A stretch of DNA of 64,000 nt, from assembly GCF_008693075.1 (NCBI RefSeq), contig NZ_VXKJ01000043.1, positions 124,001 through 188,000 on the forward strand, written 5' to 3'. The translations under genes and the position numbers were made by a program. Shown here piece by piece: positions 34,519 through 43,738 of the stretch (its first letter is position 1; each line of letters opens with the position of its first letter). The notes under the pieces were generated by a model. That model was not told the DNA's origin and made no database searches. It worked only from the letters and a program-made list of their open reading frames with translations. The stretch is from Corynebacterium phocae. Lineage in GTDB: Bacteria; Actinomycetota; Actinomycetes; Mycobacteriales; Mycobacteriaceae.

Positions 34519-35388
34519 TTTGCTCACCGCACGAAAGCGGTCAAGCCTTGCCCGTGCGGTCACCCGCATGGTCTCTGGCAGCTCCGCCATCCGCCTGGCT
34601 AATTCTTCCTGGCTGATGTGGCGGGCAGACGGGCTCATGCCCACCTGTGCGGCGATGGAGGCTCGGTCTAGCTCCATGGGGAATGATAACTCCACCGGCG
34701 CGGCGCTTTGCTCCAGGAAGCCGGCAGCTTGCTCGTACATGCGCTCGACTTTGCCGGTTTCTACCCCCACAATTCCCAAAGGCTCACGGAGCTCATCCAA
34801 GTGACCAGCCTGCGGCGTAAGAACCACAACTTGGCCTTTCGGTGCGAGCACCCGTTGAAACTCAGCCGGGTTGCGCGGAGCGAACACCACCGAGATGGCG
34901 TCAATGCTCCCGCTGCGCACAGGCAACCGGTCCCACACATCCGCCACAACGGCACCTGCCCGGCTATGGCATTTAGCCAGGTGCTTGGCGGCGTGGACGG
35001 AAATGTCCAGGCCAATACCGCGGGAGTTATCAATCGAATCTAGCGTGTGCGCCAGGTAAAAGCCGGTGCCGGCCCCCACCTCAAGCAACGCTGGTTGGGC
35101 AGCGTCAGAAAGATCAGCCTCATCAACAATTTCGATCATGGAATTGGTGACGGCCTCCACGAAAGGAGCGAAGTGCCCGAGCGACAAGTACGTCTCACGC
35201 GCCTGAACCATCTCCAAAGAGTCACCGTTGTGCTTGAGGCCGGCACCGCCAGCCAAGGTCACGTACCCCTGACGGGCAACATCGAAAGAATGCCCCGATT
35301 CTGACACGAGGCGTGAAAAATCATCCTTACCGGCTAGCGCGGTCCCGTCATTGGGATCAGCTAGCAGGTCTATTACATCCTTGAGCAC
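34516..35388 (-). CDS. rlmA: 23S rRNA (guanine-N1) methyltransferase RlmA family
   Basis: 290 residues. SAM domain with LLEVGAGTGFYLAHTLD (motif I), GLDISVHAAKHLAK, VWDRLPV and FAPRNPAEFQRVLAPKG, typical of RlmA/TlrB enzymes that methylate G745 or G748 of 23S rRNA. The N-terminal segment keeps GHSFDVARQGYVTL and the MVQARETYL patch but lacks the zinc-binding cysteines found in E. coli RlmA (CPLC and C...H): the corresponding parts read ADPND and SESGH. Starts with GTG 35388 directly after the stop of the DUF3117 gene (TAAGTG), with GGAGG 10 nt upstream, so the two are coupled. Confidence 0.86.
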   Translation of the reverse strand: MLKDVIDLLADPNDGTALAGKDDFSRLVSESGHSFDVARQGYVTLAGGAGLKHNGDSLEMVQARETYLSLGHFAPFVEAVTNSMIEIVDEADLSDAAQPALLEVGAGTGFYLAHTLDSIDNSRGIGLDISVHAAKHLAKCHSRAGAVVADVWDRLPVRSGSIDAISVVFAPRNPAEFQRVLAPKGQVVVLTPQAGHLDELREPLGIVGVETGKVERMYEQAAGFLEQSAAPVELSFPMELDRASIAAQVGMSPSARHISQEELARRMAELPETMRVTARARLDRFRAVSK

Positions 35389-35556
35389 TTAAGCAGAAGC
35401 CTCCAAGAGCAGGGTCCCCAGCTCGTGAGCCTCTTCCTTGTTGAGCTCAACGACAATCCGGCCGCCGCCGTCTGATGGGATTCGCATCACGATTTTTCGT
35501 GATTCTTTGACGGCCTCCATTGGCCCACCGGTGGTACGCGGTTTCATCGCTGCCAT
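35389..35556 (-). CDS. DUF3117 small protein
   Basis: 55 residues beginning MAAMKPRTTGGPMEAVKESR and then VMRIPSDGGGRIVVELNKEE, the hallmark of DUF3117, a small protein conserved across mycolic-acid actinobacteria, function unknown. AAGGAG lies 9 nt before the ATG. The stop codon abuts the GTG start of rlmA, so the pair is translationally coupled. It is short and easily missed by length cut-offs. Confidence 0.9.
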   Translation of the reverse strand: MAAMKPRTTGGPMEAVKESRKIVMRIPSDGGGRIVVELNKEEAHELGTLLLEASA

Positions 35557-35655
35557 GCTGGTTACAGCTCCTTAATCTACTTCTACTAAGAGGATACTTC
35601 CTCCAGTTTACGCTAAAGACCGGCACAGTTGACCGGGTTGGGAGGTTTTTAACCC

Positions 35656-36072
35656 CTAAAGCCCTACTCCGCCAGGTGACGCGGAACGCAGACGCCCATC
35701 CGTAGAGGGAGTCTCGGTGGGGGCAACATCGTCCGGGGTATAAGAGCCTGCGGTTCCCGCAACCGGACTCCCGGTTGGTGAAACTGGCGCTTTTGCAGCC
35801 ACGCGGGAGTTGGTTGACTGGTTCTCCTGCAGGGCTGCAATCAGGTCATCTACTTGGTCCTGGCGGTATCCGTGGGACACTACGTCGAAGGCCACGGCGT
35901 CAAGGTTTCCTTCCGCTGCCGCTGCGCGATTGGCCTGCATGCGTTCTTTGGTTCCGATCTTGGAGTCCGGGGCGGTCAACAACGAGCCGCGACCAAGGGT
36001 TTTAGCGCTCAAGGGCACAGCCACAATGACTATGCCCGCCAGCAAGACAATCAAAACAATCCACGAAAACAT
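35656..36072 (-). CDS. DivIVA-domain membrane protein
   Basis: 138 residues. One N-terminal transmembrane helix (WIVLIVLLAGIVIVAVPL), then a linker, then FDVVSHGYRQDQVDDLIAAL (about residues 62-81), a DivIVA/Wag31-like motif, and a disordered tail rich in Pro, Ser and Thr. The actinobacterial equivalents lie next to gpgS and may help position cell-envelope synthesis, but no function is established from sequence. ATG 36072 has AGGA 9 nt upstream and starts 5 bp after the gpgS stop, so the two are in one operon. Confidence 0.75.
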   Translation of the reverse strand: MFSWIVLIVLLAGIVIVAVPLSAKTLGRGSLLTAPDSKIGTKERMQANRAAAAEGNLDAVAFDVVSHGYRQDQVDDLIAALQENQSTNSRVAAKAPVSPTGSPVAGTAGSYTPDDVAPTETPSTDGRLRSASPGGVGL

Positions 36073-36077
36073 GTAAG

Positions 36078-36818
36078 TTATCCTACCCTGTCCAGTGGTT
36101 CACGGTGCGCACCCGGCTTAGTTCTCAGCACCCCGGCGCGCCACAAGATGGTGCGAGCCACGGTATGCGCCATGGGTGCCAATTGGTGCAAGGGGCGGTT
36201 GCGGTGCACGCGTGCGGGAAGACCTACTTGCGCCAGTGAGTCCACGCCAAAAGTTTCCGCGCAGTCTATAAGTAGTGCTATGTCCACCCCGTATCCGTCC
36301 ACGAAGGGTAGCTGGCGGGCGGCACTGCGGCGCAGGGCGTACTCACCTCCCAAAGGCTGGTCAATGAACATCAGGTGAGGGAAGAACTCCCGGATTAAGG
36401 GCTTAGCGCTAAGTTCCGTCACCCGGCCTCCGCCGGTAGGTTTTCCGGACAGAGTACGCGGATAGGTAGCTTTGACCAGCTGCACGCGTGGCTCCGCAAA
36501 CGGGGCACTCAGCGCGTTGACCATGCCCGGGGTAGCCGAGGTGAGGTCTGCGTCGATAAAACAAACCACGTCACCTCGTGCGGCTGCCACCCCGCGCCAC
36601 AGCGACTCCCCCTTGCCCGGGCGCGGTGTGACGCCGGGCATAACCTCCCGCCAATTGACCACCCGTGCTCCAGCTTCCCGGGCGCGGATGGCAGTAGCGT
36701 CCGTAGAATCAGCGTCTATCACCAAGACTTCCACGGGATTATCCGCCAAGCACGCGCGGACCACTGTGGCCACGGTTTGCTCCTCGTTGAGGGCCGGGAT
36801 AATGACAGAAACGTTCAC
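36078..36818 (-). CDS. gpgS: Glucosyl-3-phosphoglycerate synthase GpgS
   Basis: 246 residues, GT2/GT81-type glycosyltransferase that transfers glucose from NDP-glucose to 3-phosphoglycerate, the first step towards glucosylglycerate and, in mycobacteria, methylglucose lipopolysaccharide. Seen: VIIPALNEEQTVATVV, VIDADSTDAT, metal-binding CFIDADLTS, GGGRVTELSAKPL, QPLGGEYA, DGYGVDIALLIDCAE and HRNRPLHQL. Its length is shorter than the ~320-residue mycobacterial enzyme, lacking part of the N-terminus. The ATG overlaps the folP2 stop by 4 bp (36815-36818), so translation is coupled. Confidence 0.87.
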   Translation of the reverse strand: MNVSVIIPALNEEQTVATVVRACLADNPVEVLVIDADSTDATAIRAREAGARVVNWREVMPGVTPRPGKGESLWRGVAAARGDVVCFIDADLTSATPGMVNALSAPFAEPRVQLVKATYPRTLSGKPTGGGRVTELSAKPLIREFFPHLMFIDQPLGGEYALRRSAARQLPFVDGYGVDIALLIDCAETFGVDSLAQVGLPARVHRNRPLHQLAPMAHTVARTILWRAGVLRTKPGAHREPLDRVG

Positions 36819-37666
36819 GCCAGCCCCCGCGTGGTAGCAAGCGGCCTAACATAACCGGATATAGCCGCCGTCATCCGGATAATATCTACTGTCTCTTTAA
36901 CCTCGTGCGCGCGGAACGCCGCCACTCCCCTGGCTGCGGCCCACGCGGTGGCGGCCAGCGTCCCTGCCACGCGCTGGTCCACCGGGCGGTCAAGCGTCTC
37001 ACCCACGAAGTCCTTGTTAGACAGCGCCATGAGCACCGGCCAGCCGGTGGCCACTAGCTCATCGACGCGCCGGAGCAATTCCAGGCCATGAAAAGTATTC
37101 TTACCAAAGTCGTGGGTCGGATCAAGGTAAATGAGCTCCTGCGCGCAGCCGGCAGCGGCGGCACGTTCGGCCAAGGCAGTTGTCTCAGCAATGACGCTAG
37201 CCACCACGTCGTCGTAGTGCACGCGGTGGGGCCGGGTGCGCGGCGTGGCCCCGCCGGTATGGGAACATACGTAGCCCGCGCCGTAATGCCCGGCCACTGC
37301 GATGAGCTCCGGCTCATAACCGGCCCAGGTGTCATTGATGAGGCCGGCTCCGGCCGCCAAGGCGGCGTCAGCAACTTCTGCGCGCCAGGTATCTACGGAG
37401 ATGAGGACCCCCGGATGCTTGTCGTGTACCGCCGCGATAGTGGGCACCACGCGAGCTATTTCTTCCCCGGCGCTCACATCATCACCGGGGCCGGCCTTCA
37501 CCCCGCCAATATCGACTATCTCCGCTCCTTGCGCAATCGCCTCATCCGCCTGCGCCAAGGCCAGCTCGGTAGACAAATCTTCCGACCACGTTTTGCCTTG
37601 GTCATAAAAAGAGTCCGGAGTGCGGTTGATGATGGCCATGACCTGGGCCAGCGGTTTAGCGCTCAA
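36815..37666 (-). CDS. folP2: Dihydropteroate synthase homologue FolP2
   Basis: 283 residues, DHPS TIM barrel: AIINRTPDSFYDQG, EIVDIGGVKAGPG, SVDTWRAEVAD, LINDTWAG and the end motif RAHEVKETVDIIRM. This gpgS-linked copy corresponds to mycobacterial FolP2, for which DHPS activity has been doubted, so a role in folate synthesis is not certain; a second folP is expected elsewhere. The start is taken as TTG 37666, overlapping the upstream gene by 11 bp; ATG 37639, which gives MAIINRTPD, is the main alternative. Part of a LOG-folP2-gpgS-DivIVA chain. Confidence 0.86.
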   Translation of the reverse strand: MSAKPLAQVMAIINRTPDSFYDQGKTWSEDLSTELALAQADEAIAQGAEIVDIGGVKAGPGDDVSAGEEIARVVPTIAAVHDKHPGVLISVDTWRAEVADAALAAGAGLINDTWAGYEPELIAVAGHYGAGYVCSHTGGATPRTRPHRVHYDDVVASVIAETTALAERAAAAGCAQELIYLDPTHDFGKNTFHGLELLRRVDELVATGWPVLMALSNKDFVGETLDRPVDQRVAGTLAATAWAAARGVAAFRAHEVKETVDIIRMTAAISGYVRPLATTRGLA

Positions 37667-38459
37667 GGTCTTGGGGGGACCTATCCTGTGCGGTGGTGTT
37701 AGTGCCCGAAATCCGGCCGTCAGTCATAACCTCATGACGGCGAACGATGTGCGCCACCGCTTCTTCGACATCATCAGTAATCAGGAAGAGCTCCGTGTCC
37801 TCAGCGTTGATAAAGCCACCGGCCGCCAGAGTGTTGTTAATCCAATCCACTAAGCCACCCCAGTACTCAGAGCCCATGAGCACGATGGGATAGTTGGTCA
37901 CCTTCCCGGTCTGTACCATGCACAAGACCTCAAAGAACTCATCCATCGTGCCGTAGCCGCCGGGCAGACACACGAAAGCCTGGGAGTACTTGAGGAACAT
38001 GGTCTTGCGCGCAAAGAAATAGCGGAAGTTCAAGCCAAGGTCAACGTAGTCATTGAGGCCTTGCTCAAAAGGCAGTTCGATGCCCAGACCAACAGACAGC
38101 CCGTTGGCCTCACTAGCGCCCCGGTTGCCGGCTTCCATGGTGCCCGGACCGCCACCGGTGATAACGGCATAATTTGCTTCCGTGAGCTTGCGGCCTAAGT
38201 CCACCGCCAGCTGGTAGTACGGATCATCTTCCTTGGTGCGGGCAGAACCAAAGACGGTGACGGCCTTGGGCAGCTTGGACAGCGCGTCAAAGCCAGCCAC
38301 AAACTCCCCCTGGATGCGCAGCACACGCCACGGATCCGCGTGCATCCAGTCATGATCCCACCCGGATTCCAACAAGCGCTGGTCAAAGGTGGATTCCTGC
38401 TGCCCGTCGGTACGCAAAAGCAGCGGGCCGCGAAGGGTGCGTTTTTCAGAATTAGACAT
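37656..38459 (-). CDS. LOG family protein (TIGR00730)
   Basis: 267 residues, Rossmann-like LOG/cytokinin-riboside-monophosphate phosphoribohydrolase family, often mislabelled lysine decarboxylase. Motifs: VTVFGSARTKEDD, AVITGGGPGTMEAGNRGA and LPGGYGTMDEFFEVL (the PGGxGTxxE motif). In M. tuberculosis the homologue beside folP2 makes cytokinins. ATG 38459 has AGGAGA 6 nt upstream and is chosen over 38489, which would run into dapE. It starts 10 bp after dapE, in the same direction, so dapE-LOG-folP2-gpgS may be one transcript. Confidence 0.9.
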   Translation of the reverse strand: MSNSEKRTLRGPLLLRTDGQQESTFDQRLLESGWDHDWMHADPWRVLRIQGEFVAGFDALSKLPKAVTVFGSARTKEDDPYYQLAVDLGRKLTEANYAVITGGGPGTMEAGNRGASEANGLSVGLGIELPFEQGLNDYVDLGLNFRYFFARKTMFLKYSQAFVCLPGGYGTMDEFFEVLCMVQTGKVTNYPIVLMGSEYWGGLVDWINNTLAAGGFINAEDTELFLITDDVEEAVAHIVRRHEVMTDGRISGTNTTAQDRSPQDLER

Positions 38460-38469
38460 AATTTTTCTC

Positions 38470-39555
38470 CTAAGTGGTGAGGTAAGCAATCAGGGCTTTG
38501 GATACCTGAGTTATCTGCTCTAGTGGTACTTGTTCATCTTTTTTGTGTGCGTAACCGGGGTCCCCGGGGCCAAAATTCACCGCAGGAGTTCCCATCTCCG
38601 AAAAGCGCGCTACGTCCGTCCACCCAAACTTGGGGCGAACCTGCCCGCCCACGGCCTGGATGAGGGCAGCAGCGCCCGGCTGAGAAAGCCCAGGCTTTGC
38701 GGCAGAACAGGCGTCGTCTACTTCAATGTCTACGCCGTGGTGCTGGCCCACCACCTCCCGGACATGTGCCATGGCATCTTCAAGGCTACGGTCAGGGGCG
38801 AACCGGAAATTAACAAACAACCACGCCTCATCGGGAATGGTGTTGGTGGCCACGCCGGATTCCAAGTGGACAATGTTTAGTCCCTCCCGGTAGCTAAGGC
38901 CGTCAATATCCACGGCGTCCCTGGGGCGATAGTTGGCAATGTTGGAAATAACCGGTGCGAGCCTGTGCGCGGCATTATCACCCAGCCAGGCCCGGCCCGA
39001 GTGGGCGCGCGTGCCGCGTGCGGTCACCCGTAGGCGGATGGTCCCCTGGCAACCCGCTTCGATGATGGCTCCGGAAGGCTCTCCTAATAGCGCGAGGTCG
39101 CCGCGCAGCCACTCCGGGTGATCTTGCTGCAAATGCCGCAGCCCGTTGTACTCGTCCGCTACTTCCTCCGCCTCATAAGCGATGACCGTTAAGTCATGTT
39201 TAATATCTTCCCGCCCGGCTAGTTGCGCGAAGGCGTGTAAGTAAACCGCCAAGCCCGATTTCATGTCCACGGTGCCGCACCCGTGCATGACGCCGTCTAA
39301 CGTGCGGGAGGGCACGTTATCAGCAAGAGGAACGGTATCTAAGTGCCCGGCCAAGATTATCCGGGATTTGCGGCCGAAGTTGGTCCGCGCACACACGGTG
39401 TTGCCGTAGCGAAATACCTCAACTGGCAAAGCCGCCAGGGCAGCTTCTACCGCGTCCGCGATTTCTTCTTCATGGTGGGACGGGCTGGGGATATCCACCA
39501 ACGCCCGGGTCAATTCAATAGGGTCTGAGCATAGATCTAGAGTCACAATTGGCAA
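38470..39555 (-). CDS. dapE: Succinyl-diaminopimelate desuccinylase DapE
   Basis: Releases succinate from N-succinyl-LL-diaminopimelate in the succinylase route to lysine and meso-diaminopimelate for the cell wall. 361 residues, M20 dizinc peptidase family: AGHLDTVPLADN, GCGTVDMKSGLAVY (bridging Asp), AYEAEEVADEYNGL (catalytic and metal Glu), HSGRAWLGDNA and, at the end, GPGDPGYAHKKDEQV. Closely matches corynebacterial DapE. TTG 39555 is kept because AAAGG lies 5 nt before it; GTG 39546 is the alternative. Divergent from an amino-acid permease (86 bp between). Confidence 0.94.
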   Translation of the reverse strand: MPIVTLDLCSDPIELTRALVDIPSPSHHEEEIADAVEAALAALPVEVFRYGNTVCARTNFGRKSRIILAGHLDTVPLADNVPSRTLDGVMHGCGTVDMKSGLAVYLHAFAQLAGREDIKHDLTVIAYEAEEVADEYNGLRHLQQDHPEWLRGDLALLGEPSGAIIEAGCQGTIRLRVTARGTRAHSGRAWLGDNAAHRLAPVISNIANYRPRDAVDIDGLSYREGLNIVHLESGVATNTIPDEAWLFVNFRFAPDRSLEDAMAHVREVVGQHHGVDIEVDDACSAAKPGLSQPGAAALIQAVGGQVRPKFGWTDVARFSEMGTPAVNFGPGDPGYAHKKDEQVPLEQITQVSKALIAYLTT

Positions 39556-39641
39556 TGCTACCTTTCGAACGGTCTATATGCCCGGGGGTGCTACGCTTTG
39601 GAGGTTATTTTCTACTTCTGCGATGAAGGTTTGTCCTCTCT

Positions 39642-41009
39642 ATGACTTCTACAAGTTCTAATTCCAACCAAAAGTTAAAAACCCGGCACCTGACCATGAT
39701 GGGTCTGGGCTCCGCCGTGGGCGCGGGCCTATTCCTGGGTGTAGGCGTGGGTATCCAAGCCTCCGGTACCTCCGTGCTGCTGTCCTACATCGTGGCCGGC
39801 ATTGTGGTTGCTGCAGTGATGGCCATGCTCGGAGAAATGGCCGCCGCCCGGCCCTCATTAGGTTCCTTTGCCACCTATGCCGGCCAAGCCTTTGGCAACG
39901 AGGCCCGGTTTGGCCTGGGCTGGTTGTACTGGTTCATGCTGGTCATGGTGATGGGTTCGGAAATCACCGGCGCTTCTGCCATCATCAGCGCCTGGTTTGA
40001 CATCGCGCCATGGATCCCGGCATTTATCGCTGTGACCTTCTTTGCGGTGGTTAACTTCGCTGCAGTACGCGGCTTCGGTGAATTTGAGTTCTGGTTTGCC
40101 ATCATCAAGGTCGCGGTTATTTTGGCGTTTATTGTCTTAGGCATGCTCATCGTCGTGGGGCTATGGCCTACCGACATCCCGGTGCGGCTGGGCAATTTCT
40201 CTGAGAACTTCCTTCCTCATGGAGCCCCCGGGTTTGCCGCCGGCTTGTTGGCAGTGGCCTTCGCCTTCGGCGGTATCGAGCTGGTGACCATCGCCGCAGC
40301 GGAGTCCGAAGACCCCGCCCGCAACGTGGCCACCGCCGTGCGCGCCGTCATCTTCCGCATTCTGGTCTTCTACGTTGGCGCAGTAGCCATCATCTCTTTG
40401 CTGCTGCCCTTCGCCCAGATCCAGGGCGCGGACGTAGCCGCGCAGTCCCCTTTCACCTTGCTGCTTGAATCAGCCGGCATCCCGGGTGCCGCAGGCTTTA
40501 TGGAAATTGTCATTGTTATTGCCCTGCTGTCTTCTTTCAACGCCCAGATCTACGGCACCTCGCGGCTGGTGTACAACATGGCCAAGGAAGGCAACGCGCA
40601 CCGCGCCTTCCTTAAGATTGGCTCCACCGGCTCCCCCATCAATGCGGTTATCCTGTCCGTGATTTTCGCCTTCGGCTCCGTAATCCTGCAGTGGTGGAAC
40701 CCACCAGGGTTGCTGGCGTTCCTGTTTAACGCTGTGGGCGGTTGCCTGCTGGTTATCTGGATGATGATTACGTTGTCCTACTTGAAGCTGCACCCAGAGC
40801 TAGAACGGGGTGGGGAAACCACCGCGCTGAAACTTCCGGGTTACCCCTACATCCCGTGGTTGGTTGTGGCGGCCATGATTTCGCTCATCATCCTGATGGT
40901 CTTTGACCCGGGCGCACGCGGCCAGGTTGTCTCCGTGTTGGTACTCTGCGGTGCTTTGGTTATATTGGCAAAGGTGCTACCTCTCAAGCGAGCAGAGAAA
41001 AACCGGTAA
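39642..41009 (+). CDS. Amino-acid permease (AroP/APC family), copy 1
   Basis: 455 residues with 12 predicted helices, amino-acid transporter family within APC. Signature MMGLGSAVGAGLFLGVGVGI in helix 1, GSEITGASAI, FAFGGIELVTIAAAESEDP and SSFNAQIYGTSRLVY. Proton-coupled uptake of an amino acid is likely; in C. glutamicum AroP-type permeases lie in this dapD-dapE neighbourhood, but aromatic specificity is not provable here. About half of the residues match the second copy at 42175, so the two are paralogues flanking dapD. Likely single-gene transcript, divergent from dapE. A small GGAAAGC/GCTTTCC hairpin follows at 41069-41085. Confidence 0.86.
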   Translation: MTSTSSNSNQKLKTRHLTMMGLGSAVGAGLFLGVGVGIQASGTSVLLSYIVAGIVVAAVMAMLGEMAAARPSLGSFATYAGQAFGNEARFGLGWLYWFMLVMVMGSEITGASAIISAWFDIAPWIPAFIAVTFFAVVNFAAVRGFGEFEFWFAIIKVAVILAFIVLGMLIVVGLWPTDIPVRLGNFSENFLPHGAPGFAAGLLAVAFAFGGIELVTIAAAESEDPARNVATAVRAVIFRILVFYVGAVAIISLLLPFAQIQGADVAAQSPFTLLLESAGIPGAAGFMEIVIVIALLSSFNAQIYGTSRLVYNMAKEGNAHRAFLKIGSTGSPINAVILSVIFAFGSVILQWWNPPGLLAFLFNAVGGCLLVIWMMITLSYLKLHPELERGGETTALKLPGYPYIPWLVVAAMISLIILMVFDPGARGQVVSVLVLCGALVILAKVLPLKRAEKNR

Positions 41010-41157
41010 GCGTGAAATCGCTTACACCTGCCGGTGAATTACCTGCGCGGGTTGGAGGCACCCCAGTGGGAAAGCCGGGCTTTCCTGAAAATTACTTAAA
41101 TTTTAGTATAGAGTAACGTATGTTCACACGTACCCACCAACGAAGGCGACACCTGTT

Positions 41158-42129
41158 ATGACAACTGCTTCCGCGCGCGGACTAGCCACCATCACCCACG
41201 ACGGCACCATCCTTGACGCTTGGTACCCCGCCGTTCACCTGGACAAGGCCGCTGGCCCAGCGGGCACCACCCGCTTGGAAGAAACCCCCCAACAATTTGC
41301 CAACCTGGTGGGCCCAGATGAAGAACGCGGCGTAGCCCGCGTGGCCGTGGAAACGGTAATTGCGGACCTAGACGCCGCCCCCGTGGACGCCTACGACGCC
41401 TACCTGCGCCTGCACCTGCTGTCCCACCGCGCGGTCAAACCCCACGGTCTCAACATGGACGGAATCTTTGGCCTACTAGCCAACGTCGTGTGGACCAACT
41501 ACGGCCCCTGCGCGGTAGCCGATTTCCAGATGACCCGCGGACGCCTGGCCTCCCGCGGCCCGGTAGTGGTCTACTCCGTAGACAAGTTCCCCCGCATGGT
41601 TGACTATGTGGTCCCCACCGGCGTGCGCATCGGTGACGCAGACCGCGTCCGCCTAGGTGCCCACCTGGCTGAAGGCACCACCGTCATGCACGAAGGCTTC
41701 GTCAATTTCAACGCCGGCACACTGGGCGCCTCCATGGTTGAAGGACGTATCTCCGCAGGAGTCGTGGTGGGAGACGGCTCCGACATTGGCGGCGGCGCCT
41801 CCATCATGGGCACCCTATCCGGCGGCGGCAAAGAAACCATCTCCATTGGCCAGCGCTGCCTGCTAGGCGCCAACTCCGGCGTGGGCATCTCCTTGGGCAA
41901 CGATTGCGTAGTCGAGGCCGGCCTGTACGTCACCGCCGGCACCAAAATTGTTTGCCACGGCTCCGTGGCCGCAGCCGCCGGTGTGGAAAGTGGCACCCCC
42001 GTCAAGGCCTCCGCCATCTCCGGCGCGTCCGGGGTGCTACTGCGCCGCAACTCCGTCACCGGGGCTGTCGAGGCCGTTGAGTGGGACTCCGCAGCCGTGT
42101 GCCTTAACGAACACCTGCACAAAAACTAG
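41158..42129 (+). CDS. dapD: Tetrahydrodipicolinate N-succinyltransferase DapD
   Basis: Transfers succinyl from succinyl-CoA to tetrahydrodipicolinate, first step of the succinylase lysine/DAP route. 323 residues, actinobacterial type: a long N-terminal domain, then left-handed beta-helix repeats ([60 protein letters not shown]). The active-site segment VNFNAGTLG and the [13 protein letters not shown] motif are intact. AAGG lies about 11 nt before the ATG; a TATAGAGT-like -10 region is near 41107. Works with dapC and dapE in this window. Confidence 0.94.
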   Translation: MTTASARGLATITHDGTILDAWYPAVHLDKAAGPAGTTRLEETPQQFANLVGPDEERGVARVAVETVIADLDAAPVDAYDAYLRLHLLSHRAVKPHGLNMDGIFGLLANVVWTNYGPCAVADFQMTRGRLASRGPVVVYSVDKFPRMVDYVVPTGVRIGDADRVRLGAHLAEGTTVMHEGFVNFNAGTLGASMVEGRISAGVVVGDGSDIGGGASIMGTLSGGGKETISIGQRCLLGANSGVGISLGNDCVVEAGLYVTAGTKIVCHGSVAAAAGVESGTPVKASAISGASGVLLRRNSVTGAVEAVEWDSAAVCLNEHLHKN

Positions 42130-42130
42130 A

Positions 42131-42153
42131 CCCCACCGGCCAATGGCCGGGGT
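42131..42153 (+). terminator. Hairpin between dapD and the second permease
   Basis: CCGGCC-AAT-GGCCGG core inside an ACCCC/GGGGT outer stem, directly after the dapD stop. There is no T-run, so it may slow or partly stop transcription, or protect the 3' end, rather than terminate fully. Confidence 0.5.
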
Positions 42154-42174
42154 GCGGAAACTATTGTTAAAGAG

Positions 42175-43590
42175 GTGAAACCACAAACCTCTCCCGCCGC
42201 GCTTGGCAGCGGCCTTAAAGTCAGACACCTCACTATGATGGGCCTGGGCTCCACCATCGGAGCCGGGCTCTTCCTCGGTACCGGCGTGGGCATTTCTGCC
42301 GCAGGCCCCGCCGTACTGCTCGCCTACCTCATCGCCGGCGGCCTAGCCATCCTGGTCATGCAGATGCTGGGCGAAATGGGCACGGTCATCCCCGCGTCCG
42401 GATCCTTCTCCGAATACGCCGAGCACGGCATAGGCCGCTGGGCGGGATTTACCCAAGGCTGGATTTACTGGCTAGCCACCGTGGCGGTTCTGGGTGCCGA
42501 AATCACCGGTGCGGCCAGCTTCATTGGCGCCTGGTTTGGCGTGGCCCCCTGGATACCGGCGGCCATATGCGTGGCCTTCTTCGGGGTGGTCAACCTCCTC
42601 CACGTCCGGATCTTCGGCGAATTCGAATACTGGTTTGCCGCCATCAAAGTCCTGGTCCTCATCGGATTCCTCATCATCGGAGCCCTGCTAGTCTTCGGAT
42701 TGTTGCCGGGACACCCCTTTGTGGGGGCCTCGGTATTTCTCGAAGATGGATTCATGCCCAATGGGATAGGCGGAGTAGCGGCCGGCCTGCTGGCCGTGGC
42801 CTTCGCCTTTGGCGGTATCGAGGTCGTGGCCATTGCCGCCGCAGAATCCGACGACCCGGAAAAATCCCTGGTCAACGCCGTTCGCTCCACCATTACCCGT
42901 ATCTCCATCTTTTATCTGGGCTCCGTCCTGGTCATCACCTTCCTGCTGCCCTACTCATCCGTGGGCGGCGCGTCCTCCGCAGCCGAATCCCCCTTCACCA
43001 TGGTCCTAGAGCGCGCCGGTATTCCGGGGGCGGCGGTCTTTATGGAGGTCATCATCGTACTCGCGCTGTTGTCGGCATTTAACGCACAGATTTACGCCTC
43101 TTCGCGCATGATGCACTCCCTGGCCACCCGCAAGGAGGCACCAAAGCTTTTTGCCCGCACCAATGACGCCGGGGTGCCAACCACCGCCATCGCTCTATCC
43201 GTGGGGCTTTCCACCCTCATGGTGGTGCTCAACTACCTCAACACGGGCTGGTTGCTGGGCTTTATGCTCAACGCCGCCGGCGGCTCCCTGCTCATTGTTT
43301 GGGTGTTCATCGCGGTATCCCAGCTGCGGCTGCGCCCAGAGCTTGAAAAGACTCACCAACTACCGGTGCGAATGTGGGCTTTTCCCTACCTCACCTGGTT
43401 TGCGCTGGCCATCTTCGCGGGAATTGCCATACTGATGCTTACCGACGCCTCCGCCCGCGTCCAGCTATTTTCCGCAGCCATGATCTTTGCTGTTTTGGTT
43501 GTGGCCGGAACCATCAACGCCCGGATGCGCGGGATTTCCCCTACCTCACGCCTGCCGCTGCCGCGCCGTGAGGCCCCACCTGCAGCCTAG
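42175..43590 (+). CDS. Amino-acid permease (AroP/APC family), copy 2
   Basis: 471 residues, 12 helices, same family as the gene at 39642: MMGLGSTIGAGLFLGTGVGI, GAEITGAASFIGAWFGVAPW, FAFGGIEVVAIAAAESDDP and SAFNAQIYASSRMMH. It carries a proline-rich basic C-terminal tail (RLPLPRREAPPAA) that the other copy lacks. GTG 42175 has TATTGT ending 7 nt upstream and no clear ribosome site, so it is likely leaderless although only 45 bp follow dapD. Substrate unknown; probable duplicate with diverged specificity. Confidence 0.86.
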   Translation: MKPQTSPAALGSGLKVRHLTMMGLGSTIGAGLFLGTGVGISAAGPAVLLAYLIAGGLAILVMQMLGEMGTVIPASGSFSEYAEHGIGRWAGFTQGWIYWLATVAVLGAEITGAASFIGAWFGVAPWIPAAICVAFFGVVNLLHVRIFGEFEYWFAAIKVLVLIGFLIIGALLVFGLLPGHPFVGASVFLEDGFMPNGIGGVAAGLLAVAFAFGGIEVVAIAAAESDDPEKSLVNAVRSTITRISIFYLGSVLVITFLLPYSSVGGASSAAESPFTMVLERAGIPGAAVFMEVIIVLALLSAFNAQIYASSRMMHSLATRKEAPKLFARTNDAGVPTTAIALSVGLSTLMVVLNYLNTGWLLGFMLNAAGGSLLIVWVFIAVSQLRLRPELEKTHQLPVRMWAFPYLTWFALAIFAGIAILMLTDASARVQLFSAAMIFAVLVVAGTINARMRGISPTSRLPLPRREAPPAA

Positions 43591-43618
43591 CTGCCAGCCG
43601 TATTACGGTGATTCACTG

Positions 43619-43666
43619 ACTCCGGGTGCCCCGCCGTATGGGGTGCCCGGAGTTGCCGGTTTTTGC
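43619..43666 (+). terminator. Rho-independent terminator
   Basis: 14-bp stem ACTCCGGGTGCCCC/GGGGTGCCCGGAGT (43619-43632 and 43640-43653, two G-T wobbles), followed after 6 nt by TTTTT. Confidence 0.8.
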
Positions 43667-43738
43667 GCTTAGCGGGCCAGTCCGCGCTTGCTGTGGCGTG
43701 AGTTGAGCAACCGGAGACTGCGCCGCCTAATCCAGCGT

